From Aeromicrobium fastidiosum (lineage in GTDB: Bacteria > Actinomycetota > Actinomycetes > Propionibacteriales > Nocardioidaceae), in the NCBI RefSeq assembly GCF_017876595.1, contig NZ_JAGIOG010000001.1, positions 1,922,001 through 1,986,000 on the forward strand: a DNA stretch of 64,000 bases, given 5' to 3'. The position numbers and the translations under genes are program-made. Shown in pieces: positions 20,150 through 30,258 of this stretch. The notes under the pieces were generated by a model, which did not search any database, was not told where the DNA came from, and saw only the letters and a program-made list of their open reading frames with translations. Numbering within the stretch: the first letter of the stretch is position 1; the number at the start of each line of letters is the position of its first letter.

Positions 20150-21139
20150 GTGAACCGTCGTATCGGTGCAGCCCTCGTGGCCGCCGTCGCCCTGCTGATC
20201 CCCGCCGCCTGCGGCTCGTCCGACTCGGACGGGGCCTCCGCCGACAAGCAGGCGTTCTCGTTCACCGACGACCTCGGCACCAAGATCCAGCTCGACGAGA
20301 TGCCCGACCGCCTGGTCGTCCAGTCGTCGATGGCCGCGGCGCTGTCCGACCTCGGCCTCGGCGACAAGATCGTCGGCGTGTTCGGCCCGCTCAAGGGCGA
20401 TGGCGACGCCGCACAGGTCGCGGGCCTCGACATCGACTCGGTCGAGGACGTCACGGGCGGCGGCGAGTACGGCGACGTCGACGTCGAGAAGGTCGCGGCC
20501 CTGAAGCCCGACCTCGTCATCACGAGCCAGTACCTCGCGCCCGATCTCTGGTACGTCAACGAGGCTTCGGCCACCGCGATCAAGAAGCTCGCGCCGATCC
20601 TGGTCGTCGACTTCGACGGCAAGACCCTGCCCGAGCTGCTCGACGGCACGGAGCGCGCCGCCACTGCGCTGGGTGCCGATCTCGACTCGGCGAAGGTCAA
20701 GGCCTCGCACGAGGCGTTCGACGCGGCGGGCGAGCGGGTCAAGGCGACCGCACAGAAGCTCGGCGACCGCACGATCCTGGCCGGCTCGGGATCCACCGAC
20801 CTGTTCTACGTCTCCAACCCCAAGGTGAGCCCCGACCTGTCGTACTGGGTCGACGAGCTGGGCCTGCCGATCACGATCCCCGACAACCCCGACGAGGGCG
20901 GCTACTTCGAGAGCCTCAGCTGGGAGAAGGCCGACAAGTACCCGGCCGACATCTTCCTGTACGACGACCGCGTCGGTGCTGCGGGTCTCAAGCAGCTTGA
21001 CAACGAGAAGGTCTTCGGCACGCTCGAGGCCGCCAAGAACAAGGCGTACGTCCCGTGGTCGTCGGTCGCCCCGCCGAGCTACCAGGCCTACGCCGACCTG
21101 ATGAACCGTCTGGCCGACGATCTCAACGCGTTCGTCTGA
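20150..21139 (+). CDS. iron-siderophore ABC transporter substrate-binding lipoprotein
   Basis: A 329-residue class III (FepB/FhuD-like) binding protein. The signal peptide ends in the lipobox PAAC (Cys about residue 21), followed by a Ser/Asp-rich spacer. The mature part has FTDDLGTKIQLDEMPDRLVV, the KPDLVITSQYL strand and a C-terminal SYQAYADLMNRLAD helix typical of the fold. GTG start with GGAGAAG upstream. It is preceded by an iron box and followed 3 bases later by a siderophore-interacting protein. No permease or ATPase gene is beside it. Confidence 0.9.
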   Translation: MNRRIGAALVAAVALLIPAACGSSDSDGASADKQAFSFTDDLGTKIQLDEMPDRLVVQSSMAAALSDLGLGDKIVGVFGPLKGDGDAAQVAGLDIDSVEDVTGGGEYGDVDVEKVAALKPDLVITSQYLAPDLWYVNEASATAIKKLAPILVVDFDGKTLPELLDGTERAATALGADLDSAKVKASHEAFDAAGERVKATAQKLGDRTILAGSGSTDLFYVSNPKVSPDLSYWVDELGLPITIPDNPDEGGYFESLSWEKADKYPADIFLYDDRVGAAGLKQLDNEKVFGTLEAAKNKAYVPWSSVAPPSYQAYADLMNRLADDLNAFV

Positions 21140-21142
21140 CCC

Positions 21143-21865
21143 ATGGGCCGCACGCTGGGGATCATCGCCGACCGGGTGGACGCACAGTCCATCCCGGCGG
21201 TGGTGGTCGGGCACGAGCCGCTGGGCACCCATCTCACGCGGCTCGTGCTCTCGAGCCCCCGGTTCGCGGACGCGACGACTAATCCGTGCGACGTCACGGC
21301 GTTCCGGGTGTCGCGCACCGACTTCCGGCACTACACCCCGGCGGTGCTCGACCCCGAGCGGCGAGAGCTGACGATCATCGTCCACCGGCACGGCAGCGGG
21401 CTGGGCGAGGAGCTCGTCGCGGGCTGGTCGGTCGGCGACGACGTCAAGGTGTGCCAGTGGTCGTCGACGCGCAGCTTCCGCTGGCCCGACTGCCCCGATC
21501 CGGTCGTGCTGCTGGGCGACGCCACCGTCATCAGCCTCGCGATGGCGTTCGCCGACAGGGCAGCCCGCGAGTCGCGGGACGTCGTGACGGTGCTCGAGGT
21601 CGACGCCGGCGACGTCGACGTCACCCGTGAGCTGGTGCCGGGTGCCGTCGTCGTCGCGGCCGGCCCCGAGCCGGGTGCCGCCCTCGATGCCTGGCTGCGC
21701 GAGCACCCCGACGTCGTCGCGACGCCCGACACCCCGCTGGTCTACCTCGCGGGTCACGGCCAGTCGATCCAACGGCAGCGCGCATTCCTGCGCGAGGCGT
21801 GCGGGATCGACCGACGGCGCATCAGCACGCAGCCCTACTGGGCCACGGGCAAGTCGGGCCTGTAG
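21143..21865 (+). CDS. siderophore-interacting FAD-binding reductase (SIP family)
   Basis: A 240-residue flavoprotein likely to release iron from ferric siderophores by reduction in the cytoplasm. The flavin-binding motif is DFRHYTPA (RxYTxR type), followed by LTIIVHRHGSGLGEELVAGW. The NAD(P)H-binding half has LLGDATVISLAMAFAD and VYLAGHGQSIQRQRAFLREA, then YWATGKSG. It overlaps functionally and probably transcriptionally with the binding lipoprotein upstream; the TetR gene is convergent. Confidence 0.9.
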   Translation: MGRTLGIIADRVDAQSIPAVVVGHEPLGTHLTRLVLSSPRFADATTNPCDVTAFRVSRTDFRHYTPAVLDPERRELTIIVHRHGSGLGEELVAGWSVGDDVKVCQWSSTRSFRWPDCPDPVVLLGDATVISLAMAFADRAARESRDVVTVLEVDAGDVDVTRELVPGAVVVAAGPEPGAALDAWLREHPDVVATPDTPLVYLAGHGQSIQRQRAFLREACGIDRRRISTQPYWATGKSGL

Positions 21866-21880
21866 CGGTGAGCGGGTCGG

Positions 21881-22489
21881 CTAGACCGTCTCGATGCGGC
21901 GCGACGCGAGGCCGGCGATGACGATCTCGAGCTTGCGGTCGTACATGCCGCGTCCGCTCCACACCTCGTCGTTGTCGTAGGCCTTGAGCACCGGCAGATC
22001 GCTGCGGTCCAGCGTCCCGCGCTCCATCCGCGCCATGCGAGCCATCTGCGCCGAGCAGTCGATCGCCAGGGAGATGACGAACTCGACGGCCACGGCGGCA
22101 TCCTCGACGAGGAAGTGCTGATCGCGCAGAGCGGTGACCCAGGCGTCCATCTTCGCGAGAAGTGCGGGGGAGGCGTTCGACGCCATCTGCGAGGCGCGGT
22201 CGAGACCCGGGTGGGCGTCGCACGCCCGCCAGACCGAGTCGCCGATCGCGACCAGCAGGTCGTCCCACGGCGCGTCGCCGCTCGGCCACGTGGTCGAGAG
22301 GAAGGCCATGTCGAGGGCTTGGACGAGGAGGTCGTCACGGTCCGTGACGTAGCGGTAGAGCCCGGAGTGGGCGACGCCGAGGCGCCGCGCGACCGAGGGC
22401 ATGCTGAAGGTGGCGATCCCGTCATCGAGCGCCGCAGCGGCGATGACGTCGACCGTGAGGGCTCGGGGGCGCCCTGGCTTACGTTCCAT
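21881..22489 (-). CDS. TetR-family transcriptional regulator
   Basis: A 202-residue regulator. An N-terminal helix-turn-helix (about residues 12-58) has the TetR pattern FSMPSVARRLGVAHSGLYRY followed by VTDRDDLLVQALD. The C-terminal ligand domain, about 140 residues, is not diagnostic. Divergent from guaB by 105 bases and convergent with the siderophore gene. The ligand and targets are unknown; its neighbours or its own gene are the usual targets. ATG at 22489 is preferred (TACGAT 6 bases upstream). Confidence 0.88.
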   Translation of the reverse strand: MERKPGRPRALTVDVIAAAALDDGIATFSMPSVARRLGVAHSGLYRYVTDRDDLLVQALDMAFLSTTWPSGDAPWDDLLVAIGDSVWRACDAHPGLDRASQMASNASPALLAKMDAWVTALRDQHFLVEDAAVAVEFVISLAIDCSAQMARMARMERGTLDRSDLPVLKAYDNDEVWSGRGMYDRKLEIVIAGLASRRIETV

Positions 22490-22495
22490 GCCCGA

Positions 22496-22501
22496 ATCGT
22501 A
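22496..22501 (-). promoter_or_regulatory. -10 element of the TetR gene
   Basis: TACGAT on the minus strand ends 6 bases before the ATG, consistent with leaderless transcription. Confidence 0.45.
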
Positions 22502-22582
22502 CTCCCGGCACGCCTGTCTCACAGGACGAATGGGTGCCCGGTCCACTGTGACATCGGTGCCGAGGGGCCTTCGGCCGGGCGA

Positions 22583-24106
<1,524 letters not shown>

Positions 24107-24139
24107 GCCGCCGAGGTGACGTGACACCTGCGCCGCGAC

Positions 24140-24145
24140 TACCGT
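24140..24145 (+). promoter_or_regulatory. -10-like element before the NYN gene
   Basis: TACCGT ends 7 bases before the GTG at 24153. Confidence 0.4.
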
Positions 24146-24152
24146 TGCTCCG

Positions 24153-25238
24153 GTGACCAATCGCAACGTGGCCGTGTTCATCGACGCCGAGAACCTCTTC
24201 AAGGGGTACGGCAAGCTCGAGATCCCCGACATCTCGATGGAGCAGATCCTCGAGCAGCTCGAGGCAGCGGCGGCCCGCGAGGCCGGGGCCGGCAGCATCG
24301 CCCTGGCCCGGGCCTACGCCGACTGGGGTGCCCTCGGCCTCGAGGACTACCGCCGCGACGTCGAGCGTGCCGGCGTCGAGACCGTGCAGGTCTTCAGCGT
24401 CAGCAAGGCCGAGAAGAACGCCGCCGACATCGTGCTCGTGGTCGACTGCCTGCGCGCCGCGGGCGACCTCGACCAGCTCGAGGTGTTCGTGGTCGTCTCG
24501 GCCGACGGCGACTTCGTGCCGCTGGTGCGCCGCCTGCACGAGCTCGACAAATACGTCATCGGTGCCACGCTCGCCGATCACCCCGTCAACAACGTCCTCG
24601 AGCGCGAGGTCGACCAGTACGTGCCGCTCAAGGTCAAGCAGGTCCCGCCCGCGGCCGCGCTCCAGCCGCTGTTCTCGGGCGATCCGTCGTCCGTCCCGGC
24701 GACGCTGCCGCGCACGCCGGCACGCGTGGCACCCGTCGAGCCGCGCGCCGACAAGAAGGTCGAGAAGCAGTCCGACGCCCCCAAGGCGGAGAGGCGTGCC
24801 GACAAGAAGGCAGAGCCCAAGAAGTCGCCCAAGCGTCAGGACACGCCGCGCAAGACCAAGACCTCGTGGCACGACCTGGCCAAGGAGATCGAGGTCGTCC
24901 ACGCCGGTGCTGCCTCCTCGCCGTCGGAGTACAAGGAGGTCGTCGAGAAGGTGCTCGCCGACGACCGGGTGCGCAGCTTCAGCGACCAGCTGGCCAACCA
25001 GGGCGGCCCCCTGCCGATGCTCGCGATGGCCCTCAAGGCCGCGGCCCCGCAGCTCAGCCCGTCGGACGCGCGGGTGAGCTCGCTGTCGCGCGCGCTGCGG
25101 TTCGCGCTCGCCGACACGCCCTACGCGCTGGCCCGCGAGAGCGACGACGTCCAGCCGGTGCTGGTGCGCCGATCGACCGATCCGGCGGGCATGCTGCCCG
25201 ACCTGTCGCTCGACGACATCCAGCGCGGGGTGCAGTAG
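24153..25238 (+). CDS. NYN-domain protein, putative ribonuclease
   Basis: A 361-residue protein. Residues 1 to about 165 form a NYN (PIN-like) domain with the acidic metal-binding set in VAVFIDAENLF, ADIVLVVDCL and VVSADGDFVPLVRRLHE, as in LabA/DUF88 proteins that are predicted or shown to cut RNA. A highly charged Lys/Glu/Arg-rich linker (about 195-240) leads to a helical C-terminal half with SWHDLAKEIE and two repeated helix pairs, possibly an OST-HTH-like RNA-binding module, though this is uncertain. It lies between guaB and guaB3. GTG start. Confidence 0.78.
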   Translation: MTNRNVAVFIDAENLFKGYGKLEIPDISMEQILEQLEAAAAREAGAGSIALARAYADWGALGLEDYRRDVERAGVETVQVFSVSKAEKNAADIVLVVDCLRAAGDLDQLEVFVVVSADGDFVPLVRRLHELDKYVIGATLADHPVNNVLEREVDQYVPLKVKQVPPAAALQPLFSGDPSSVPATLPRTPARVAPVEPRADKKVEKQSDAPKAERRADKKAEPKKSPKRQDTPRKTKTSWHDLAKEIEVVHAGAASSPSEYKEVVEKVLADDRVRSFSDQLANQGGPLPMLAMALKAAAPQLSPSDARVSSLSRALRFALADTPYALARESDDVQPVLVRRSTDPAGMLPDLSLDDIQRGVQ

Positions 25239-25263
25239 GTCTCCTGCTGTCCGGGGCTCGCAC

Positions 25264-25269
25264 TAGGCT
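25264..25269 (+). promoter_or_regulatory. -10 element of guaB3
   Basis: TAGGCT ends 7 bases before the ATG at 25277, identical to the glmS and acpS elements. Confidence 0.6.
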
Positions 25270-25276
25270 GTACGGC

Positions 25277-26383
25277 ATGGCAGACATCGAGATCGGCACG
25301 GCCAAGCGCGGACGCCGGGCGTACTCCTTCGACGACATCGCGATCGTCCCGAGCCGTCGCACGCGCGACCCCGAGGAGGTGTCGACCGCCTGGCAGATCG
25401 ACGCCTACCGCTTCGACCTGCCGGTGCTGGCCGCACCCATGGACTCCGTCATGAGCCCCGACACCGCGATCGCGCTCGGCCGTCATGGCGGGCTCGGCGT
25501 GCTCGACCTCGAGGGCCTCTGGACGCGCTACGAGCACCCCGAGAAGCTCCTCGACGAGGTCGCGGGCGTCGAGGGACCCATGGCCACCAAGCGCCTGCAG
25601 GAGATCTACTCCGAGCCGATCAAGGCCGAGCTCATCACGGCGCGCCTCAAGCAGGTGCGCGAGGCCGGCGTCACGGTCGCCGGCGCGCTGTCGCCGCAGC
25701 GCACCAAGGAGTTCGCCGACGCCGTCGTCGACGCGGGCGTCGACCTGTTCGTCATCCGCGGCACGACGGTCTCGGCCGAGCACGTCTCGGGCCAGACCGA
25801 GCCGCTCAACCTCAAGGAGTTCATCTACGAGCTCGACGTGCCCGTCATCGTCGGTGGGTGCGCCACCTACCAGGCGGCGCTCCACCTCATGCGCACCGGT
25901 GCGGCGGGCGTTCTCGTCGGCTTCGGTGGCGGGGCCGCGCACACGACCCGTTCGGTGCTCGGCATCGCGGTGCCGATGGCGTCCGCAGTGGCCGACGTGG
26001 CCGCTGCACGCCGCGACTACCTCGACGAGTCGGGCGGCCGCTACGTGCACGTCATCGCCGACGGCTCGATCGGCCGCAGCGGCGACATCGCCAAGGCCAT
26101 CGCGTGCGGTGCCGACGCCGTCATGATCGGCTCCCCGTTCGCCCGCGCCGTCGAGGCCCCGGGCCGCGGCTTCCACTGGGGTGCCGAGGCGTGGCACGCC
26201 GACCTGCCGCGCGGCGAGCGCGTCGACATCGGCACGGTCGGCGACCTCGAGTCGGTGCTGTTCGGCCCCTCGTCGGTGCCCGACGGCACGATGAACCTGA
26301 TCGGTGCCCTGCGCCGGGCCATGGCCACGACGGGCTACACCGACCTCAAGGAGTTCCAGCGGGTCGAGGTCGTCGTCGGTTGA
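25277..26383 (+). CDS. guaB3: GuaB3-family IMP dehydrogenase-related protein
   Basis: A 368-residue paralogue of IMP dehydrogenase without CBS domains, widespread in Actinobacteria; its reaction is less settled, with GMP reductase-like activity suggested for relatives. It starts with RRAYSFDDIAIVPSRRTRD. PVLAAPMDSVMSP matches the barrel start, while the expected catalytic Cys loop is replaced by VGFGGGAAHTTRSVLG, which has no cysteine. IADGSIGRSGDIAKAIACGAD and VMIGSPFARA are the phosphate-binding loops. The stop overlaps the following TTG start. Confidence 0.93.
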   Translation: MADIEIGTAKRGRRAYSFDDIAIVPSRRTRDPEEVSTAWQIDAYRFDLPVLAAPMDSVMSPDTAIALGRHGGLGVLDLEGLWTRYEHPEKLLDEVAGVEGPMATKRLQEIYSEPIKAELITARLKQVREAGVTVAGALSPQRTKEFADAVVDAGVDLFVIRGTTVSAEHVSGQTEPLNLKEFIYELDVPVIVGGCATYQAALHLMRTGAAGVLVGFGGGAAHTTRSVLGIAVPMASAVADVAAARRDYLDESGGRYVHVIADGSIGRSGDIAKAIACGADAVMIGSPFARAVEAPGRGFHWGAEAWHADLPRGERVDIGTVGDLESVLFGPSSVPDGTMNLIGALRRAMATTGYTDLKEFQRVEVVVG

Positions 26384-26844
26384 GCCCGCTGCGGCTCGAG
26401 CGCGTGCCGTTCGACCATCCGGACGCGGTGCTGCTCCGCGACCGGATGGTCGCCGAGGTCCAGGGCGTGTACGGCGGGCAACGCGACCGCGGCACGAGCG
26501 GGATGCCGACGGGAGTCGACGCCAGCAGCGTCATCGTCACCCTGGTGGCCTACGCGGGCGACCAGCCCGTCGCCCACGCCCTGCTGCGCCGTCTGCGCGA
26601 CGACGTCGAGATCAAGCGGATGTTCGTCGACCCCGCGGCCCGGGGCACGGGTGCCGCGCACGTCCTCATGGACGCCCTGGAGGCCGAGGCCCGGGCAGTC
26701 GGCGCCACCCGCATCGTCCTGCACACGGGCGACCGCCAGCTCGCGGCGGTGCGCACGTACGAGCGGCACGGCTACACGCCCATCCCGGTCTACGAGCCCT
26801 ACGTCGGCATGCCGGCGTCGCTGTGCTTCGAGAAGATCTTGTGA
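26380..26844 (+). CDS. GNAT-family N-acetyltransferase
   Basis: A 154-residue acetyltransferase of unknown substrate. KRMFVDPAARGTGAAHVLMD is acetyl-CoA motif A and LAAVRTYERHGYTPIPVYEPY is motif B. The best-supported start is TTG at 26380, overlapping the guaB3 stop by TTGA; GTG at 26404 is the alternative and would shorten it by eight residues. It overlaps the MOSC gene by GTGA. Confidence 0.82.
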   Translation: MSPLRLERVPFDHPDAVLLRDRMVAEVQGVYGGQRDRGTSGMPTGVDASSVIVTLVAYAGDQPVAHALLRRLRDDVEIKRMFVDPAARGTGAAHVLMDALEAEARAVGATRIVLHTGDRQLAAVRTYERHGYTPIPVYEPYVGMPASLCFEKIL

Positions 26845-27659
26845 CGCGGGTGACCGCGCTCCGGGTCCACCCGGTCAAGGCGACGGCTCCCGTGACTGTC
26901 GACGAGGCGATCGTCGAGCTGTCCGGGCTGCGCGACGACCGTCGATGGGCGGTCATCGATGTCGACGGACGGCGCCTGAACGCGACGACCCACGATCGCC
27001 TCCTGACGGTCACCGCGACGCCGGACGCGTCGGGCGCGCTGACCCTGACCCGGCCCGGCGACGACGCGCTGACCGTCCCACGTCCGATCGGTGGACGGAC
27101 GATCGCGGTCGACGTCTCACGGCTGGCGTCGATGGTCGACGCGGGCGATCTCGCCGCGACCTGGTTCAGCCGCGTCCTCGATCAGCCGGTGCGTCTGGCC
27201 TGGCAGGACGACCCGAGTCGTCGAGTCATCTCACCCGACCACGGTGGAACAGGCGACGACCCGCTGTCGCTGGCCGACACCGGCCCGATCCTGCTGACGA
27301 CGAGGGCGTCGCTCGACCAGCTGAACAGCTGGATCGCCGAGGAGCAGGCCGAGTCCGCGATGTCGATGCAGCGCTTCCGGCCCAACGTCGTGGTCGACGG
27401 CGACTTGGACGCGTTCGTGGAGGACGCCTGGAGGACCATCCGCATCGGCGAGGTTGGCTATCGCTTCGCCGAGCACTGCGACCGGTGCGTCGTCACGACG
27501 ATAGATCCCGTGACGCTGGTCCGTGGCCGGGAGCCGATTCGCACCCTGGCGCGTCATCGCCGTTGGGACGGCAAGACGTGGTTCGGCATCCGCATCGTCC
27601 CGATGACGACCGGCACGATCGCGGTGGGCGACGAGGTCCTCGGCACATGTCACACCTGA
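26841..27659 (+). CDS. MOSC-domain protein, YcbX-like
   Basis: A 272-residue protein with an N-terminal MOSC_N beta-barrel (about residues 1-110, ALRVHPVKATAP, DDRRWAVID) and a C-terminal MOSC domain (about 125-270). RFRPNVVVDG and the cysteine in EHCDRCVVTTIDP match the molybdenum-cofactor-binding pattern of YcbX/mARC proteins, which reduce N-hydroxylated compounds. Substrate and electron donor are unknown. GTG start coupled to the GNAT gene. Confidence 0.85.
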   Translation: MTRVTALRVHPVKATAPVTVDEAIVELSGLRDDRRWAVIDVDGRRLNATTHDRLLTVTATPDASGALTLTRPGDDALTVPRPIGGRTIAVDVSRLASMVDAGDLAATWFSRVLDQPVRLAWQDDPSRRVISPDHGGTGDDPLSLADTGPILLTTRASLDQLNSWIAEEQAESAMSMQRFRPNVVVDGDLDAFVEDAWRTIRIGEVGYRFAEHCDRCVVTTIDPVTLVRGREPIRTLARHRRWDGKTWFGIRIVPMTTGTIAVGDEVLGTCHT

Positions 27660-27696
27660 CAGCTGTGCCTGTGAGCGCAGGCATGCCTTAGCATGG

Positions 27697-27710
27697 TGAG
27701 GCTAGCCTCA
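27697..27710 (+). promoter_or_regulatory. palindromic IdeR-like box before efeO
   Basis: A perfect 14-base palindrome, TGAGGCTAGCCTCA. Its centre AGGCTAGCCT resembles the core of the IdeR/DtxR box. It contains TAGCCT, a possible -10, so the promoter could be shut by iron-loaded repressor. Confidence 0.65.
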
Positions 27711-27741
27711 TGCCGGGCCGGCTTCGACGCAAAGGACGACC

Positions 27742-28884
27742 ATGACCAAGCTTCTCGCCTCGATCGGCATCGCCGCGCTCGCCACCGTGAGCCTCGCCGC
27801 GTGCGCCTCCGACCCGTCCGACACCAAGACGTCCGGCGGTGCCCTCACGGTCAAGGCCACCGACTCGCAGTGCACCGTGTCGGGGACGAAGCTGAAGGCC
27901 GGCCCCTCGACGTTCAAGGTCACCAACGCCGGCTCGAAGGTCACCGAGTTCTACGTCTACGCCGACGGCGACCGCATCATGGGCGAGGTCGAGAACGTCG
28001 GCCCCGGCTTGACCCGCAACCTGATCGTCGACCTGCCCAAGGGCACGTACGAGGGCGCGTGCAAGCCCGGCATGATCGGCGACGGCATCCGCCAGACGCT
28101 CACCGTGACGGGCGAGGCCGCCGCGCCGCTGTCCGACTCCGAGGAGCTCACGGCCGCGGCCACGAGCTACGAGCGCTACGTCAAGTCGCAGTCCGACACC
28201 CTGATCGTCAAGACCACCGAGTTCGTCGACGCGGTCAAGGCCGGCAACGTCGACGAGGCCAAGAAGCTCTTCCCGATCGCGCGCACCTACTGGGAGCGCA
28301 TCGAGCCCGTCGCCGAGAAGTTCGGCGATCTCGATCCCATCACCGACGGCCGCGAGCCCGACGCCAAGGCCGAGGGCGTCGACTTCACCGGCTGGCACCG
28401 CATCGAGAAGCAGCTGTGGGTCGAGAACAACACCGAGGGCATGGACCCGTACGCCGACCAGCTGCTGTCGAACGTCAAGAAGATCGTGGCGCTCGGCCAG
28501 GACGCCCCGCTGACGGCGCTCGAGCTGGCGCAGGGCTCCAAGGGTCTGCTCGACGAGGTCGCGACGGGCAAGATCACGGGCGAGGAGGACGAGTTCAGCC
28601 ACACCGACCTGTGGGACTTCAAGGCCAACATCGAGGGCTCGCAGGCCGCCATCTCGGCGCTCCGTCCCGTCCTGGTCGAGCAGGACCCCGCGCTCGTCAA
28701 GGACCTCGACGCCAAGTTCGCCGCCGTCGACACCGAGCTCAACCAGTACCAGGACAAGACCACCGGTGACTGGACGTTCTACGACAAGCTCACCGATCAG
28801 CAGATCAAGCAGCTGTCCGATGCTGTCGCGGCGCTGAGCGAGCCCATCAGCAAGGTCGCCGCAGTCGTCGCCCAGTCGGCATGA
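27742..28884 (+). CDS. efeO: iron uptake system lipoprotein EfeO (cupredoxin + M75)
   Basis: A 380-residue exported protein. The signal peptide ends in the lipobox LAAC (Cys about residue 21). Residues 30-125 form the cupredoxin-like domain; about 135-380 is the M75 imelysin-type domain with the metal motif HxxE in GWHRIEKQLW. It binds ferrous/ferric iron for the EfeUOB importer. efeB starts 4 bases after its stop. The usual permease efeU is not next to it. The preceding palindrome points to iron control. Confidence 0.93.
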   Translation: MTKLLASIGIAALATVSLAACASDPSDTKTSGGALTVKATDSQCTVSGTKLKAGPSTFKVTNAGSKVTEFYVYADGDRIMGEVENVGPGLTRNLIVDLPKGTYEGACKPGMIGDGIRQTLTVTGEAAAPLSDSEELTAAATSYERYVKSQSDTLIVKTTEFVDAVKAGNVDEAKKLFPIARTYWERIEPVAEKFGDLDPITDGREPDAKAEGVDFTGWHRIEKQLWVENNTEGMDPYADQLLSNVKKIVALGQDAPLTALELAQGSKGLLDEVATGKITGEEDEFSHTDLWDFKANIEGSQAAISALRPVLVEQDPALVKDLDAKFAAVDTELNQYQDKTTGDWTFYDKLTDQQIKQLSDAVAALSEPISKVAAVVAQSA

Positions 28885-28888
28885 CGGC

Positions 28889-30184
28889 ATGACCGACCAC
28901 GACGCCGCGCCACCGGCCGGCCTCTCCCGCCGCAAGCTGCTGGGGGCCGCCGGTGTCGGCGCGCTCGCAGCCGGCGCGCTCGGCGCGGGCGCGGGCTACG
29001 CAGCCGGCGACAAGCCCGTCCCGGTCGTGCCCGACAAGGACGCGCTGCCCATCGACTTCGACGGGCGACACCAGGCCGGCATCGTCACGCCTGCCCAGGA
29101 CCGACTGCACTTCGCTGCCTTCGACATGACCAGCGAGGAGCGCGACGACCTCGTCTCGCTGCTCAAGGACTGGACCAAGGCCGCACGGCAGATGGCCCAG
29201 GGCAACGACATCGGCGACTTCGGCGCCGTCGCCGGTGCGCCGTACTCGCCGCCCGAGGACACCGGCGAGGCCCAGGGCCTGCCGCCCTCGGGGCTCACGA
29301 TCACGATCGGGTTCGGCCGGAGCCTGTTCGTCGACGCCAAGGGCGACCCGCGTTTCGGTCTCGACGGCCAGCTGCCCGAGCGGCTCATCGAGATGCCGGG
29401 CTTCTCGGGCGACCGGCTCGACCCGGCGATCAGCGGCGGCGACATCGCGATCCAGGCCTGCGCCAACGACCCGCAGATCGCGGTGCACGCGATCCGCAAC
29501 CTGGCGCGCATCGCGTTCGGCCGAGCCTCGGTCCGCTACTCGCAGATGGGCTTCGGCCGCACCTCGTCGACGTCGACGGCCCAGGTGACGCCCCGCAACC
29601 TGTTCGGGTTCAAGGATGGCACCGCCAACATCAAGGTCGAGGACGAGAAGGACGTCGAGGCGTTCGTCTGGGCCCAGGACGGCGACGGTCCGGCGTGGAT
29701 GACGGGCGGCTCCTACCTCGTCTCGCGCAAGATCGACATGCGCATCGAGACGTGGGACCGCGAGCCGCTCAACGGCCAGGAGGCCATCATCGGCCGGGCC
29801 AAGGGCTCGGGCGGTCCGATGTCGGGCGGCGACGAGTTCGCGCCGATCGACTTCGACGCCAAGGACGATGCGGGACAGCCGCTGATCGACCTGAAGTCGC
29901 ACGTGCGCCTGGCGCACCCCGACTTCAACAACGGTGCCAAGCTGCTGCGCCGCGGCTACAACTTCGTCGACGGCTCCAACGGGCTGGGGCAGCTCTCGGC
30001 CGGGCTGTTCTTCCTGGCCTACCAGCGCGACCCGACGACCCAGTTCGTCCCGATCCAGCGCTCGCTCGCGGGCCTGCAGAACGATCTGATGAACGAGTAC
30101 CTCGTCCACGTCAGCTCGGGCCTGTTCGCGTGCCCGCCGGGCGTCGACGCGAAGGGCTTCTGGGGCGAGGGCCTGTTCGCCTGA
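28889..30184 (+). CDS. efeB: deferrochelatase / Dyp-type peroxidase EfeB, Tat-exported
   Basis: A 431-residue haem peroxidase. The twin-arginine signal LSRRKLLGAAG is at about residue 13, followed by an Ala/Gly-rich hydrophobic core. The Dyp motif GFKDGTANIK carries the catalytic Asp, and the haem-ligand histidine is probably in KSHVRLAHPDF. The C-terminal FFLAYQRDPTTQFVPIQRSL is typical. It oxidises Fe(II) or recovers iron from haem outside the membrane in the Efe system and is co-transcribed with efeO. Confidence 0.95.
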   Translation: MTDHDAAPPAGLSRRKLLGAAGVGALAAGALGAGAGYAAGDKPVPVVPDKDALPIDFDGRHQAGIVTPAQDRLHFAAFDMTSEERDDLVSLLKDWTKAARQMAQGNDIGDFGAVAGAPYSPPEDTGEAQGLPPSGLTITIGFGRSLFVDAKGDPRFGLDGQLPERLIEMPGFSGDRLDPAISGGDIAIQACANDPQIAVHAIRNLARIAFGRASVRYSQMGFGRTSSTSTAQVTPRNLFGFKDGTANIKVEDEKDVEAFVWAQDGDGPAWMTGGSYLVSRKIDMRIETWDREPLNGQEAIIGRAKGSGGPMSGGDEFAPIDFDAKDDAGQPLIDLKSHVRLAHPDFNNGAKLLRRGYNFVDGSNGLGQLSAGLFFLAYQRDPTTQFVPIQRSLAGLQNDLMNEYLVHVSSGLFACPPGVDAKGFWGEGLFA

Positions 30185-30246
30185 GGTGCTGACGTGTCGG
30201 TGAACACTCTCGTTACTCACCAGTAGCCATGTGACATCGCCAGTGT

Positions 30247-30252
30247 CATACT
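30247..30252 (+). promoter_or_regulatory. -10 element of the aldehyde dehydrogenase gene
   Basis: CATACT ends 6 bases before the ATG. The spacer CGAGGA could also serve as a weak ribosome-binding site, but it is too close to the start for a normal one. Confidence 0.45.
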
Positions 30253-30258
30253 CGAGGA

